Assembly: GCF_000002865.3 (NCBI RefSeq)
Contig: NW_001865054.1
Span: 118,356-182,355, forward strand
DNA from: Monosiga brevicollis MX1
Lineage: Eukaryota > Opisthokonta > Choanoflagellata > Craspedida > Salpingoecidae
Length of the DNA stretch: 64,000 bases
Reading direction: 5' to 3'
The notes under the pieces are model-generated. The model did not search any database, had not been told where the DNA came from, and saw only the letters and a program-made list of their open reading frames with translations. The stretch's first letter is position 1. The number at the start of each line of letters is the position of its first letter. Shown here piece by piece: positions 26,801-38,800 of this stretch. The position numbers were made by a program, and so were the translations under genes.

Positions 26801-29004
26801 GTAGGAGGTCGAGGTGCAGGTATCTGTCTCTGTCAGCATGGCCAGCTGACGAGCCGCGTTGAGCACGTTGGTGAGGACACGCAGATACTTTTTCAGGCTC
26901 TGACGTGAAGTGAAATAGCCAGTCCAATAGTGGTGGGCATTATCGGCCAAGGGCATGATATCGTCGTAGCGCGCCTCCCAGGTCTCGTTTGCATCGAACT
27001 TGGCCTGGGTGTAGATGCTGGGAGTGGAGTAGAAGGCGTTGACCGTTCCGTTCTTGTTGACGTGGTGAATCAACTTGTCCATGTTGTTGTACCAGAGCAG
27101 GGCGTTGACGTAGTTGAAATCGCTACCCATGGCTGCAGACAAGTCAAGACAAGCAAATCAGACATGTAGATCCAAGCAAGCAGGGGTGAGGAAGCATCCG
27201 TTGGGACTGAGGTGATGCATATGCGGAAAAAAAGGGCGTACCATAAAGAACGTGGTTGGTGCGCATGTGCTGGGCCTGGTCCACGGCATCGGCGATAAAC
27301 TCCTCGACAAATTGGTCGATATTGTAATCCATGAGGCGAGGATCGTCCTGAACCTGGGTGTTGTCGGTGCTGTCAAAGCCCATGTTGTTGGGGGCACCGT
27401 AGCCGCCGCCACCACCACCGTAGAGCTCGCCAGTGAAGGTCTGGTACTGAGATCCAAAAGTGTCGGCACCTTGCCAAACCCATTCGAGGGAGCGGGGGAC
27501 GCCCTCGGCAGCCATGGTCGTCAAATTCTTACGCATGGCAAAGTCTTGGTAGTCCATGCGGCCAAAGTCTACACCAGGCACAGATGTGTGAGGCGTGTGG
27601 GCGATGAAACGGGGCAGGCGATAAGGCGTGCAAGTAGCTTCAATGATGACGCACAAAGGAACTGGAAGCCAGAATATTGGCCCATGAGCCAGCCTTGGGT
27701 GTTAGTGTGGCCGAAGGGGTCAATCTGCCAGGTGCCCTTGGGGGCAATGTTAAAGTACTTTTTGAGAAAGAGATGACCACGACCGGTGTTCTCAGTCATT
27801 TCCACGTAAGTTGGCGAGGCTTCGTCGTGCATGCACTATACATGAGGGAATGCAGTGCAAAAAGGTCACATACACAACGTCAGGTAATTGTGGCGAGGCA
27901 GACAATGACGCAAAGGGCGGGAGGGGGTGGTTTTTGTCTGCTAGTTGATGAGAGACACATGGTACGATTGAGACGTACCCAGCCTGATTGATCATGTTGT
28001 GTAGCCACAGCGCCATGAGTATACGTCGGCGAGGGAGAACAAGCAACCAGTCGATCAAGATTGGACCAAGGCCACAGACGAAAGATGAGGCAACAACCAT
28101 TCCGCCCTTGGAGCATGCGGCGGCGGCGACACTTGGTTGGACTGCGGGTGCAGCCTACATACCACCGTTGATAAACTCGAGTTGACCGTTTTGCACCAGG
28201 CGGTTGAAGCGAGCTTGAGTGGCATTGTCCTGCTCGACCCACCAGCGCTCGAAAAAGCCAGTTTCGACATCTAAGCGAAGCGATCCACAGAGAACAGGCG
28301 TTTCGGGGTGCATGAGCGCTAGCCATAATGACCAAGCGGCACGAGCGAGGCTTAACGGCAGAACATACAGATGAACTTGCGATCCGGGTTGGCCTCGAGG
28401 CTAAAACATTTGGGCAAGTATGGGTCAAGTTCTTCGGTGAAAAAAGCGAGCAGTTTTATCGCTATGATTCATGGCTCAAAACCACTGAGATGCCGCACTC
28501 ACTTGACCATGACAGTGGAGATGATGTAGCTCACACGCTGGTAAAAGTACTGATCCACGGTAATGAGCCAACCGGTATCATCTACAAGCAACTCGATCAG
28601 TGCAGTCCGCAAGAGATCGACTGTAGCAGAAGCAAACCCAGCAAGAAGAGCACAAGGCCATTCTACAACGGCCGATGGTTGTCGCACTCACCGTGGGTGT
28701 GGGGCACAAGATGAACGTTGATCTTGCCCTCCACAGGACCGGAAGAGGTCTTGTACTCACCCCAGTAAGGGGAAAAGGTGTTCTAGCGATGAGAATGAGA
28801 GTGAGAATAGGAATCAAGGCGCGCAGCCGGCAAGCACGCCGCACGCTTCTGGTGACGTAAACTCTTAGTGGCAACGGCAGCCATCCAAATGACAGCAAAA
28901 CCTAGCTCATCCCATGTCAGATGTAACAAAGCCATCCAAGAAGCCCCCACCTTGGCCGAGGCCGAGGCCAACAGCAACAAGACACCCGCGACAACAGCAC
29001 GCAT
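23849..29004 (-). CDS. MAN2B1: lysosomal-type alpha-mannosidase, GH38
   Basis: Glycoside hydrolase family 38 enzyme that removes alpha-linked mannose from N-glycans, in the lysosome or secretory path. The ATG at 29004 gives a signal peptide, MRAVVAGVLLLLASASA, then a GTGGGG donor. Exon 2 reads NTFSPYWGEYKTSSG then KINVHLVPHTH. The next exon adds DDTGWLITVDQYFYQRV, giving the zinc-site HTHDD. The nucleophile motif is GTWQIDPFGHTNTQGW (about 27690-27750). Later, LAVTTHQ joins to SDGLSGTEKQAVADDYALRM, which stands for the HHDA(V/I)SGT motif with changed residues. Beta-sandwich domains run from 26220 to 24160. The C-terminus LTVELRPMDIRTFKV matches the family end (LHPMEIRTFL), TAG at 23849. About 13 exons, no truncation. 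It is divergent from the F-box/JmjC gene. Confidence 0.93.
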
Positions 29005-29091
29005 GGCGACGGGTCCCTGCACCAAGTCCAAAGAGGTGCAAGAGGTGCAAGAGGTGCCAAGGCGATGGCGGCGAAAAAAAACTCAACACCT

Positions 29092-29107
29092 CTCTCTCTT
29101 TTTTTTT

Positions 29108-29138
<31 letters not shown>

Positions 29139-29172
29139 GTCTCTCTCTCTCTCTCTCTCACTCTGTCTCTCT
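29092..29172. repeat. imperfect (CT)n tract
   Basis: CT dinucleotides with a T-run and occasional TG interruptions in the divergent promoter region. Confidence 0.9.
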
Positions 29173-29297
29173 GTCTCTGATCGCAAGGCAAACAAACCGC
29201 TCAAACAAAAACATCAAACACAACGATAACCTGATAATGATCATATAGTTTTAAACAAGTTATCGTGTTGTCAGATACAATAACCCTATAAGAAGCG

Positions 29298-29305
29298 TAT
29301 ATAAG
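29298..29305 (+). promoter_or_regulatory. TATA-like element
   Basis: TATATAAG preceded by CTATAAGAAGCG. It lies 336 bp upstream of the F-box/JmjC ATG and about 300 bp from the mannosidase ATG. Direction and use are unproven. Confidence 0.3.
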
Positions 29306-29640
29306 TCAGTGTACCCGTGCCACGATCAAGGAACCGTAAACACGCGAGTGGAGATATCATCAAACATCAACACAAAACAAAAGTTATGAACAGCTGTACA
29401 AAACAGTCGTCCTCAAGTCCCATCTGTTTACAACAGCTATTCCATTTGTTGTGCTGACAATTGTGTGGAGCGACGGCTTTGTCAGCATCGCCGCCGCCAC
29501 TGCCCCACGCGGCGCGCGGAGAGGAGAGGAGAGGAGAGGCGGAGGGGCCGGAGGCACGGAACACGAGCCGGTCAGGACCAGGCCGGAGGACACCGTTGAG
29601 GGGAAAGAATACAAAGCAGGGGGAGCAAGGCGGTGTTTTG

Positions 29641-31160
29641 ATGGACAACAGTGTCATGGCAGGCCATCCCTATGGCGTTCAGCCAGAGGGGAATTTGCTC
29701 ACGACCATCGACCGCAAGGCGATTGGACAGGCACAAGCTGGGTTGGGCCTCTTGGCCCTGCTTCCTCACGAGCTCCTGCTTGACATCCTCAGTCGCTTGG
29801 ATCCACGCAGTCTGGCCTGCGTCGCACAGACCAGCCGCTCTCTTTATGCGTTTGCCCATGCCCCTGACCTGTGGAAGGCCTTTGTCATCCGAGCTTGCCC
29901 CCACGGTTTCCAGTTCCGAGGCTCGTGGAAAGAAACCTACACCCACAACGTCCTTGGTCTAGCCATTCGCCATATCCCCTTGCTCTGCCCGCACGTCTAC
30001 TCAGACGCGCTATACGCCACAGCATCTGCACGTAGTGCTGCCACACTTGCTCAAAATCTTGGTGGCGGCCGCCGTAATAACATGACCATCATCCAGGCCG
30101 ATGCGGTTACGCCTGAGCAATTTCGGGCCACTTACGAACATGCCTCCCGGCCATGCTTGATTCGTGGCGCTGCTCCTTGGGTACACGCCAAAGAAGGTCC
30201 CTGGAGCTCTCTCCATGCGCTGACGCAAGCCTGTGGCTCTGTGCGCCTGGACGCCTTTGATGAATTCCAAGGTAGCGTTCAGCTCACCCTGCAAGAGTAC
30301 CTTCAATACGCTCGCCAAACTGCCTGCCTTGACCGAGTCTTGGTCACCCCCGACCCTGTTTGACCAAGACCTCATGGCAGTCCTGGGTGAAACCTTACGG
30401 CCAGATTACCGGTACGTTTGCCTCCGCTGCAATACGGCCCCCAACACTCCTCGCTATGCCCTTATCCCCCTCCCCGGACCACCATTTCGCCCTTTTCAGG
30501 TGGCTTTTAGTTGGACCTCCTGGATCAGGCACCAACTTTCATGTGGACCCAAATTACACCGCAGCTTGGAACACCGTAGTCATTGGTCGCAAACTTTGGC
30601 TCTTGTTCCCCCCGGACATTCTCCCACCCGGTGTTGCCATAAGTGAGGACGGCTGCCGTGTTCTTCAGGCTGACAACGTGACTGCCTGGTTTGAAGAATA
30701 CTACGAGCAACTGCATGAAGATAGCGATCTGAGCATGCATGCCGTTGAGACCATTTGCCAACCTGGCGAAACTGTGTTCATCCCCGCCGGCTGGTGGCAC
30801 CTCGTCCTCAACCTTGAGGTCACGGTGGCGGTCACTCAAAACTATGTTAGCGAGGCCAATCTGCCGGCCTCGCTGGACTTCCTTGCTTCTGGCATTCCAG
30901 CCTACATGAACCACGCTGGGCCTCCAGATCTTCACACCCGTTTTCGCACGGCTTTACAGCAACAGCAGCCCCACATTCTGACACAGTGCCCGAAACGCGC
31001 AAAGACATCACTTTGGTCTCAGTGGAACGCTCCGTTGCCCAATGTCAATAATTCCCCCGAAATCGGGAGTACAGCCTCACATGCTCCCCAAAAGGACTGT
31101 GACTCCACAAAGGACACGCCAACTCCACAAGGAACTTTCTCCTTCTCTTTTGCTTCCTAA
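29641..31160 (+). CDS. F-box and JmjC-domain protein (JMJD6-like), with apparent frameshift
   Basis: Fe(II)/2-oxoglutarate oxygenase domain joined to an F-box, which would link it to an SCF ubiquitin ligase. The ATG at 29641 reads MDNSVMAGHPYG. The F-box is LLALLPHELLLDILSRL then SLACVAQTSRSLY (29750-29860). The JmjC part begins RPCLIRGAAPW. After the intron at 30413-30499, RWLLVGPPGSGTNFHVDPN carries the metal ligands His (30540-30542) and Asp (30546-30548). The distal ligand is His in FIPAGWWHLVLNL (about 30780-30815). Up to about 30333 the frame reads ARQTACLD and then hits a stop at 30361. The continuation SPPTLFDQDLMAVLGETLRP lies in the next frame with no good intron between them. TAA is at 31158. 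Confidence 0.82.
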
Positions 31161-31555
31161 GATTCTTTATTGGTTTTATTCTTTTTTGAAGCTTTCACGT
31201 TGAAATTGAAAAATCGGTCATGTGCCATGCTGGAACCCCTTGAATGTCTTGCTTGTGAAAGTCAATTTGGATAGGAATGAATATTAACATGAAGAAAAGG
31301 GTATCGTTCAAGAACAAAAGAGGGGAGATATATGGCACGACACGAAAGCGAAAAAAACGCCCAAGTCAAATCAGCACTCTTTGTGCAGTCGTGTGCGTCG
31401 TCTTGGCCCACATCAGGCCACGCGCATTCAGCAAACAGGCACGTGTGACAATGAAATGGTTCTCACTTCCTCCAAAACTCCAGGCCGGCTACTCAGCGTC
31501 GGTACAATGGTATTGACATGTGAATCTCGGATGCGCAACCAAGCAGCACATGCCA
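31161..31555. other. convergent intergenic region
   Basis: A 395-bp gap between the ends of the F-box/JmjC gene and the SH2 receptor gene. It is A-rich in 31276-31360. No gene or repeat is seen. Confidence 0.6.
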
Positions 31556-34500
31556 CTAAGCGTCAGTGTCTGCTGCGATAAAGTTGGATATGGGTGCTGG
31601 CATGAGATGACCCGCTCGGGTGCGCAGCTGCATGATCAAGGAACCTAGCTCGGTGCAGGCAGGCTCATATTTGATCTCATTGACAAGCCAGAAGCCAGAG
31701 CCGTCCTTCTTCAAAAGATGGTGCGAAATGGCACGATTGAAAATCATACTTAAAGCGTATGAATCCTGGGCACGGTCCCGAACCAGGTAAGTGCCGTCAG
31801 AATCCACAAATTGCGACAAAAGCGCTTCGGCCTCCTGTCGAGATAAGCCCTCATGAAGCCATGGAAACTTCTGTGCGGGGGCGAGTGACGCTGCGGTCGC
31901 CGATGTGATGGTCAGGCCAGCCGGGGCGGGCGCACCGGCATGCGCTGCCACTCGATCAGCTGACACAGCCCGATCTTTACCAAAGGTAGTTGGGCGACGC
32001 GTGTCACCAGGCCCATCTAACCCCACGGCATTGGGCTGATCATACACACCTTGATCCTGGGCTGTCAAGGCATCCTTGGCCGCAATGGCATCGTCTAAAT
32101 CCTCATACATGGAAGTCAATTGATTCGTTGGAGGCGCCCTTTGACTCTGTTGATCTGTGGCGTTGGGCTGATCATACAAGTCGTGCGAGACGGCATTCGG
32201 TTGGTCATAAACTTGTTGTGAATGCTGCACACCCAGGGTGTCGGTGGCATTTGGCTGATCGTATACGTCCTGAGAAGTCGCATTTGGTTGGTCGTCCGCG
32301 TCTTGTGGCACGAACGTAGAGGGGGCATCGACATCGGCATACTCGCTCAACCCGTTGTTGGCTGTCGTACGCCGGTTCGGAAGCGTGTCATACGTGCTAG
32401 CGTCCACGTCTGCATACTCGCTTTGAAGCATCTCAACTTGGGTGACGGAAGAGCGGGCGTCAGAGTCATCGCCCAGCGTCTCGTAGAGCATGCCATTGGC
32501 CACTGAAGGGATGATCGAAGACGCTGTAGTGCCGCGTCCCGACCCCTTCTTATTGGGCACGGCATACAAGTCGAGCACGGCCTGAGGCGTTTCAGTGATG
32601 TTCTCGTCATCAAAATGTGGGAGGGGCTCGTCGGCCGCCGAATACTGCGAAAAGCGCGAGCTCTTGCCGCTACTTTTGTTATTCAATGAGCCCACTTTGC
32701 CGCGACGCACATCCACGTCAACCATGGCGTACGTGCTGTCTTCGGGGGCCGTCTTTGTGGCTTGGTGGCCTTTTCGGCGCCGCACAACCACGATGACAAG
32801 CACTATCAGGAGCACGGCGCCACCTCCTGCCGCAGCTGCAATCACAACGAGCGAATTACTCTCGCTCGAAGATGCATCAGCGGCCACCGCGCTCTGTACC
32901 GAGGAACCCAATGCCAAGCCAAGCTCGGACATCATCTCTGGGGTCAGGCGAGCCAGCACATCATCCGCATCAATCCAGTCAAAATTCGAGTTGTTTCGGC
33001 GTACCCCAAAACCAAATGTCGACGTCAGGGCCCGGCGGCGACCCAAGCTTGATGGCTCAAAAGGCACCGGATAGTCGTCACCAAATGCACCACTTGAGCT
33101 CATTTGCGCTGCAATGACGCGCGCATCAAAATCAATGGAGAGGGTCAGCGTAAGCCGGACAACATAAGCATCTTCAGGGAGCGTATTGGCTGCGACGACA
33201 ATGTCTCGCGTTTGAGACTGTGTGTTGTGGGACGCGTCGGTGGCTTGATAAACTCGGACGTAGCTTCCAGGCACAAACACGTTCACGACACCGCTAAGAT
33301 TAACAGCCACGTGGGAAGCCGAGTTGTCCATAACGGTGTAACCTGGTTCTCGGTAGGCAGTGGCAAATGGCACCGTTACGCGGGCACCGCCTTGAAGGAA
33401 CAACGTAGGGGGCGTTGTGTCCTGAACCTGAACAACGACTGTGGTTTGACCTTCATTGCCAGCTGTATCATTGACTCGGAACGTGATTGTATAATTACCC
33501 AGAATGTCTACCGAGTTGCATGAGGGCAGGTAAATTACAGCAGAGGCAAGCGCGTGAGTGCGACGACCTAGAACAAAAGGTTCCCTCCCACACACCTCAC
33601 CAGGGTCCCGGCCAGACGATCGGCTGACAAGAACAAATGATTGGAAAGGAAATAAAAGGACAAAACAAATCCCTCTTCAGGAAAGAATATGCATCAAGCT
33701 TGGTGCGAAACGAGACATACCCAGGGTAACGTTGCTAGCCAATGGAACAACAACAGTATCTTGCTGAATCACATCGAAGTTGTCATCCACTGATTCGACG
33801 CTGGGCAACTCGTAGGCCGAGTTAGGCGAGAGCTCTTGAACGTCCAGATACTCCAAATATGTGTCGTTTTTTATCAAAGACAGCCGCGAGCGATTGGACA
33901 GATAGATATGAGGCGCAATTGAATCTAAAGACAAAGGTTGATGCACGAGCAGGGCCGGTAAGGGATGCGCTGGGAGAAAGCTGTCTACGGATAACGGGAC
34001 AAGATGTGTTCGTGGGACCCACTGACCCAAGCAGCGACTGCGATTAGCATTGGGCGCGAGGCCCACAGGGCAAGCTACACACTCGCTCATGCTTGACGCG
34101 TCTCGATAGTCGGCTCCTGTACACGGCACACACGACGCTTGATTTCCTGACGGCTCCGTGCCATCCGCACATACGACACATGCGCTCATTCCAGCCGAGC
34201 GATAGCTACCAGCCGCACACGTGTCACAGCCACTGCGCTCCGAGTTGGGGTCTGACCCCAAGGGGCAGGCCGCACACTCGTTCATGCTCGACGCATCGCG
34301 ATATTCGGCTCCTGTACACGACACGCACGACGCTTGGTCACCTGACGGCTCGGTGCCGTCCGCGCACACGGCACACTCGTTCATTCCAGCCGAGCGATAG
34401 CTACCAGCAGCGCAAGTGTCACAGCCACTGCGCTCGGCGTTAAGCTCCGACCCCTCAGGACACTGATCACAATCGGCGCCTGTGTCACAGCCTAGTACGA

Positions 34501-35128
34501 CAAGATCGCCAAACAGAAAGTACTCATCTCGATGCGTTGTACCATAGTCATAATCCACCCTCATAAACTCGGTGTCGGCATGAAGCGGAAAGGTACTCGT
34601 CAAATTGAGCACATTCGAGTTCCGGTCCACCCCCAGCTCCAAGCCGTTGATAGGCGTCTGCATAGTAATAATGCCACCAGAAGGTGCTCCAGTGACATAC
34701 AGGACATCACTAGTTTCCAAATTCTGCTGCTCACCGCCCAGAAATACAAGGGTGACACGAAAATAATCAGGCTGATCATATCCTGATCCGGGTGCGGCGA
34801 ACTTGATAGAGACTGTGATGGCAGATACGTTGCCTTCCAGGGCCACGCCGCGCACGTCGCTCAGAGACAATATGGGTGATGACCAAGTCGAGTCTCCAAT
34901 GTTGCCTGCTTGTTGCAGATAGTTGTCATAATCAAAAAACGCATTGTAGTTGGCGTAGTATTGGTTCGTGATGCTAGGTGCCAAGGACGCGTTGTATCCT
35001 GCGAGATGAATGCGAACCCCACCATAAACTTCAGGAGATTCGCAGTACATGGTCGGGCTACCACCTGCAATCCATTGCGCCTTTATGGCCCGGCAAGTGA
35101 GGAGTAGGGCGAGCACAAGGGCGCGCAT
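31556..35128 (-). CDS. single-pass receptor with GCC-type repeats, Ig-like fold, YDQPNA motifs and cytoplasmic SH2 domain; no kinase
   Basis: The ATG at 35128 gives signal peptide MRALVLALLLTCRAIKA. A domain of about 200 residues beginning QWIAGGSPTMYC follows and is shared with the receptor kinase at 41182-48396. Next come several GCC2/GCC3-type cysteine repeats (34490-34040; CAAGSYRSAGM, CADGTEPSG). After one intron (GTATGT donor at 33719) there is an HYR/DUF5011-like stretch, TTPPTLFLQGGARVTV..YVRVYQATDAS. The membrane helix is near 32770-32870 (AVLLIVLVIVVVRRRKG). The cytoplasmic tail has YADVDA twice, MYEDLDD, four YDQPNA motifs and one DDQPNA in which Tyr is lost. It ends in an SH2 domain (31580-31870): WLHEGLSRQEAEALL, GTYLVRDRAQDSYALSM with the phosphate-binding Arg, HHLLKKDGSGFWL. 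TAG at 31556. It is probably a phosphotyrosine-regulated surface adaptor. Confidence 0.88.
31580..31870 (-). other. SH2 domain of the kinase-less receptor
   Basis: Core WLHEGLSRQEAEALL, then YLVRD (FLVRES equivalent with Arg betaB5), ALSM, HHLLKKDGSGFW and a C-terminal helix LGSLIMQLRTRAG. All expected SH2 elements are present, so binding to phosphotyrosine is likely. Confidence 0.85.
32030..32303 (-). repeat. coding repeat: YDQPNA phosphotyrosine-like motifs
   Basis: Four YDQPNA copies and one DDQPNA copy, unevenly spaced in the receptor tail. pY-D-x-P is a known preference of Crk/Nck-type SH2 domains; whether these tyrosines are phosphorylated is inferred. Confidence 0.85.
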
Positions 35129-35704
35129 TACGTCGTCTCCCAGATTCGGGGCCTTCACAGGCAAAAAAGACTTCTGCGGAATCGCAGACTTGGGGATTGA
35201 CACGGGTTCAGAGCGAATGAGCTGCGAACGGGCGCATGACAAGGGGCCGCTCGTCAACACTGTTCGAGGCCCAGCCTGCAAAAAAAGGGGGCGGAGAAAA
35301 TGGCTGTCAATACAAAAGGCAGCCAGATCCACAAGTGCAGCCGGTGGCGGACAACAAGCGCCACAGAGCTCAGCAGGATATGCAGGTCGAGACACAAGTC
35401 GCCAAGGCAGGACCCGGTGGTGGAGGCAAGGCAAGCAGCGGGGGGACCTCGGCGCGCACCACTCCACACACACACAATCAAGATGTCAAAAATAAACCAT
35501 TCGATGAACTGTAACCGCGCAACCCTTCTTCCTTCCCCCCTTTGATGGGCTACACAAGCTTTTGCTTTATGCCTTTTGCCTTATGCCTTATGCCTTCAAT
35601 TGTTTCAAGCAAGAAGAAGAAGAAGAAGTGTGAATGACGACGCGCAAAGCTGATGATGCGCGTTATTTTCTCTTCTCATTGTTGGGAATGTCAGACAAAT
35701 TTAT

Positions 35705-35740
<36 letters not shown>

Positions 35741-35880
35741 TTCAAACGAGGATTTGGCAGGCGTTGCGGGTCTCAGAATACGATGTGCAATATTGACATG
35801 ACGCGCCATGCATTTATCAATTTCATAGACTTTGCTCTGCAAAACTCCATGTACGCGCTGACGATATCTTTGCTTCGCGT
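35129..35880. other. intergenic region with poly(A) run
   Basis: A 752-bp gap upstream of the SH2 receptor and downstream of EXOC2. It includes CCTTATG-type short repeats (35570-35600), AGA repeats (35611-35627) and an A30 run at 35709-35738. The frame upstream of the SH2-receptor ATG stays open but has no recognisable content. Confidence 0.6.
35709..35738. repeat. poly(A) run, about 30 bp
   Basis: An uninterrupted A tract about 140 bp downstream of the EXOC2 stop codon. No flanking target-site duplication was noticed. Confidence 0.97.
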
Positions 35881-38800
35881 CTACACTTCCACGTCGGATG
35901 AATCGACGTCTTCTGGAATTCGTGCGTCCTCAAAACACAGCAACATCAAGGCGTTTTCTGCCCGGAAGGTTGTCAACGCTTCAGCCACCGCCCTGCAGAA
36001 TGAGAAGGAGATATGTCACCAGGTTGTAATGAGAAAATCAGCAACAGTGGCTTGGGGCCAAGGTGGGGCGTAATGAGGCGAGCGAATGAAATACTTACGG
36101 TGGTGGCTGCTGCCAGTCCAGTGCTTTGCCACGGCCTGCGCTCGAGCCAGGGACAGATGGCATGCGGCGGCGAGTTTGCATGCCTGGCTGGGGCAGAGCG
36201 CGTCGTCCACTCGATCCCGTGCTCGAGCTGGAGCCCGGCGCAGCACGCGGGGCGGCGTTGGCGCAGCGTGCTTGCAGGCGGTTGAAGCAAGGAATCCACA
36301 CGGATGGTTCCCGATCATACGGCGACAAGACATCCTTGAAAACAAGCAGCTCAAGCAATACCTGTTCGCCCACTCGCCCTGCGGTAAGCTCTGCGTGGTC
36401 GAGCGCCACCAGTACTTGGCGAGCTAGCGCCTGTGTCAGCGCAGCAAGCAACCGGTCGACAAATCTATAAACAGATCGGAAGGAGGAATAAATAAAAAAA
36501 AAAAAAATAAAAAAAAGAGAAGAAAATTGATATCCGAAACAGAGCAGTCGAAAAAACCATGAGACCGTATCAGAAATTGTCGCTGCACAAAAACGCATGT
36601 GACCATGTGTTTTGCACTTTTTGCAATCACCGAGCCATGAGCCATGGTGGCCAACGCAGTGTGCTGTACTCACGTGCGGGCTGTTTCAAAGATAATGCCA
36701 TGCCAGCAAACCAGTTCAAACAGGATGAGATTCACGTAGCTGCGTGGGCGATAGGCGTTGGGCAGCAGTAGCTGTTGCAATCCATCTTCTAGCGCTGCCG
36801 AGACGCTCTGTGTCACTTGCTCCACAAAAGCCTCTTGAACTTGGCTTTGCAGCTCGCTGAACCGCCCCATGGTCGCCTATTAGATCATTGGGTGCAAGAC
36901 AGCTTCAAGCATGAGCTTGCTCCGCTCATTCGACCGCCGTAGTACGAAAACATGAGAGCACGCGAAAGATTAAAGCACGCACATCATAAATGGCCGTTAG
37001 ATCCAGCTTGAGTGTGTCATATTGTTCCATGAGCACACGCGCCACGGAATCACGTGTATACGCCGCGTTGGCCAAGACACAGAGCAGCCGATGGCGAATG
37101 GAACGGGCGGCGCTATCGGTGGGCAGTCCGCGTACGGACTCGCCTGCAACCTCGGTATCAAGATCATCGATCTTGAGCAATGCATCTGCAAAAACCAATC
37201 CTTCCAGACAGGCGTGAAACTTGAGCAAACAGGAACACATGAGGTGCTCGATGTCTGCAGCCAGCTCGCCCAATGTCACGGCGTTTTGCCCCGAGCCGTA
37301 GAGTTGCAGAGTTTGGAGAGTTCCGCCCATAATCTTGGCAAACCGCTCCGGCAAGGCTGTATGGTCGCACGTGGGCATAGGGACCCAGGTTTCTTGTAGA
37401 CCCAGCGAAGCAATGTCTGCCGCCACAGACCATGTGAGCACTAGCTTAAAATCAAGGCAAGTTTTGCAAACCCACCCACAACCAAACATCACGACAATAG
37501 CAATTTTTCTCAAAAAAAGGGGGGGAAAAAAAGGTTCCTACCTTCTTCGGCCACCTGAAATGACACCCCAATGGCCCAGAGGTACACCTTGGTCACAGAC
37601 TTCTCCAATTGACGTAGCGAAACTCGAGGCAGGGCCAATGCAGAAGCAACACGATAGCACCCGCTATGGCAGTCCATAAACTACGTTTGAGACCATAGAC
37701 ACATAAACGGTGTTTTCTTGCAAGAGTCTGCATGCCCACTGACCTGAGTGTGTTAATCATGGTGGGTAGCGAGGCACGTGCTTGTGCAGCATCAAAGCGG
37801 GAGGAAGTACAGGCCTCGATAAATCGCGTGTCCAAGAGCTCACAGAACTTTGTTACATCTTCTGTCACAAACTTGATGAGCTCAAGACGGTGATGTTGGT
37901 TGCGAACCTCCTCCTCGGAACGATCTTCATCATTGGAAACATCACTGAACATGGTTGAGCGCCGACTAGGCGGTTGACACGACCATCCAAGTGACCACGC
38001 CGAGCCCAAGAAGGAAAGGGTGAGCTGAAAAAAGAAAAAGAGCAATGAGCACAGGTTACCATCAACATACCGTGAGCGGCGACGGCGCATGCCAGAGGGG
38101 GTCGAATTGGCCGGCTCTCGCGAAGCAAAGCCCGTGGCGCTGCTGTCGGGATAGTAACGATTGCTCAGGTTCCACAATGCAGGTAACTGTTCAATGAACA
38201 CGCGACAGATGTTCTCCACAAATTCAATCTGAGCAGGCTGCGTTGGGGCCTAACAAAGCCAAGATGAGGGGAAGAGGAAGCCGTCGACAAGTTTAAAAGT
38301 AGCGTGTGGAAAAGTGGAGTAACGGGACACCACACGCTGAACATAAGGCCAGGACGCATTTGTGACAACGCCACGCATTCATTCAACTGTGCAATACTAC
38401 CTTCTCGTCTTCCGGGGCGAAGGCAGAGTCAGTGACGGACTGCCGCATCGATGTTACAGAGGTGCGCCAGGAAGATACGCTTGAATACCGCGAGGATCGC
38501 TTCGAGGAGGAATTGCTGCCATTCATCGAGGTCCTGATCGTTGGTGTGATGCAAGCGCCTGTCAGAGTCAAACAAAAAAAGGTTCCCAATAGTCAAAAAT
38601 AAAAGAACGTACTTCCATAATAGGAAATCTGTGCCGCTTGCACGACGGCGGGAGCCAACTGAAACGGCTGCTTTAAGTTGAGACCAACGGCGTTTGACGT
38701 TAGTGTGTCTCTCGGACTGTCAAAGATCAAGTTGGGAGACAGGAAATGAGCAAAGAGAAATAGCTTGTGGTCACATTTTTTGAAGAAAGAGAGGCGTTTG

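Larger units (their letters stand above)
29005..29640. promoter_or_regulatory. divergent promoter region, mannosidase / F-box-JmjC
   Basis: A 636-bp gap with genes leaving in both directions. It contains a CT-rich tract (29092-29172), a TATA-like TATATAAG at 29298-29305 with a second CTATAAG just upstream, and a GAGGA repeat cluster at 29518-29545. Confidence 0.45.

Noticed and set aside
28907-29248. Open frames on both strands rich in Ser-Leu or Arg-Glu
   Set aside because: They read through a CT-rich tract; composition explains them.
35709-35738. Poly(A) tract as the tail of a retrotransposon or processed gene
   Set aside because: No reverse-transcriptase sequence, no target-site duplication noticed, and neighbouring genes keep their introns.
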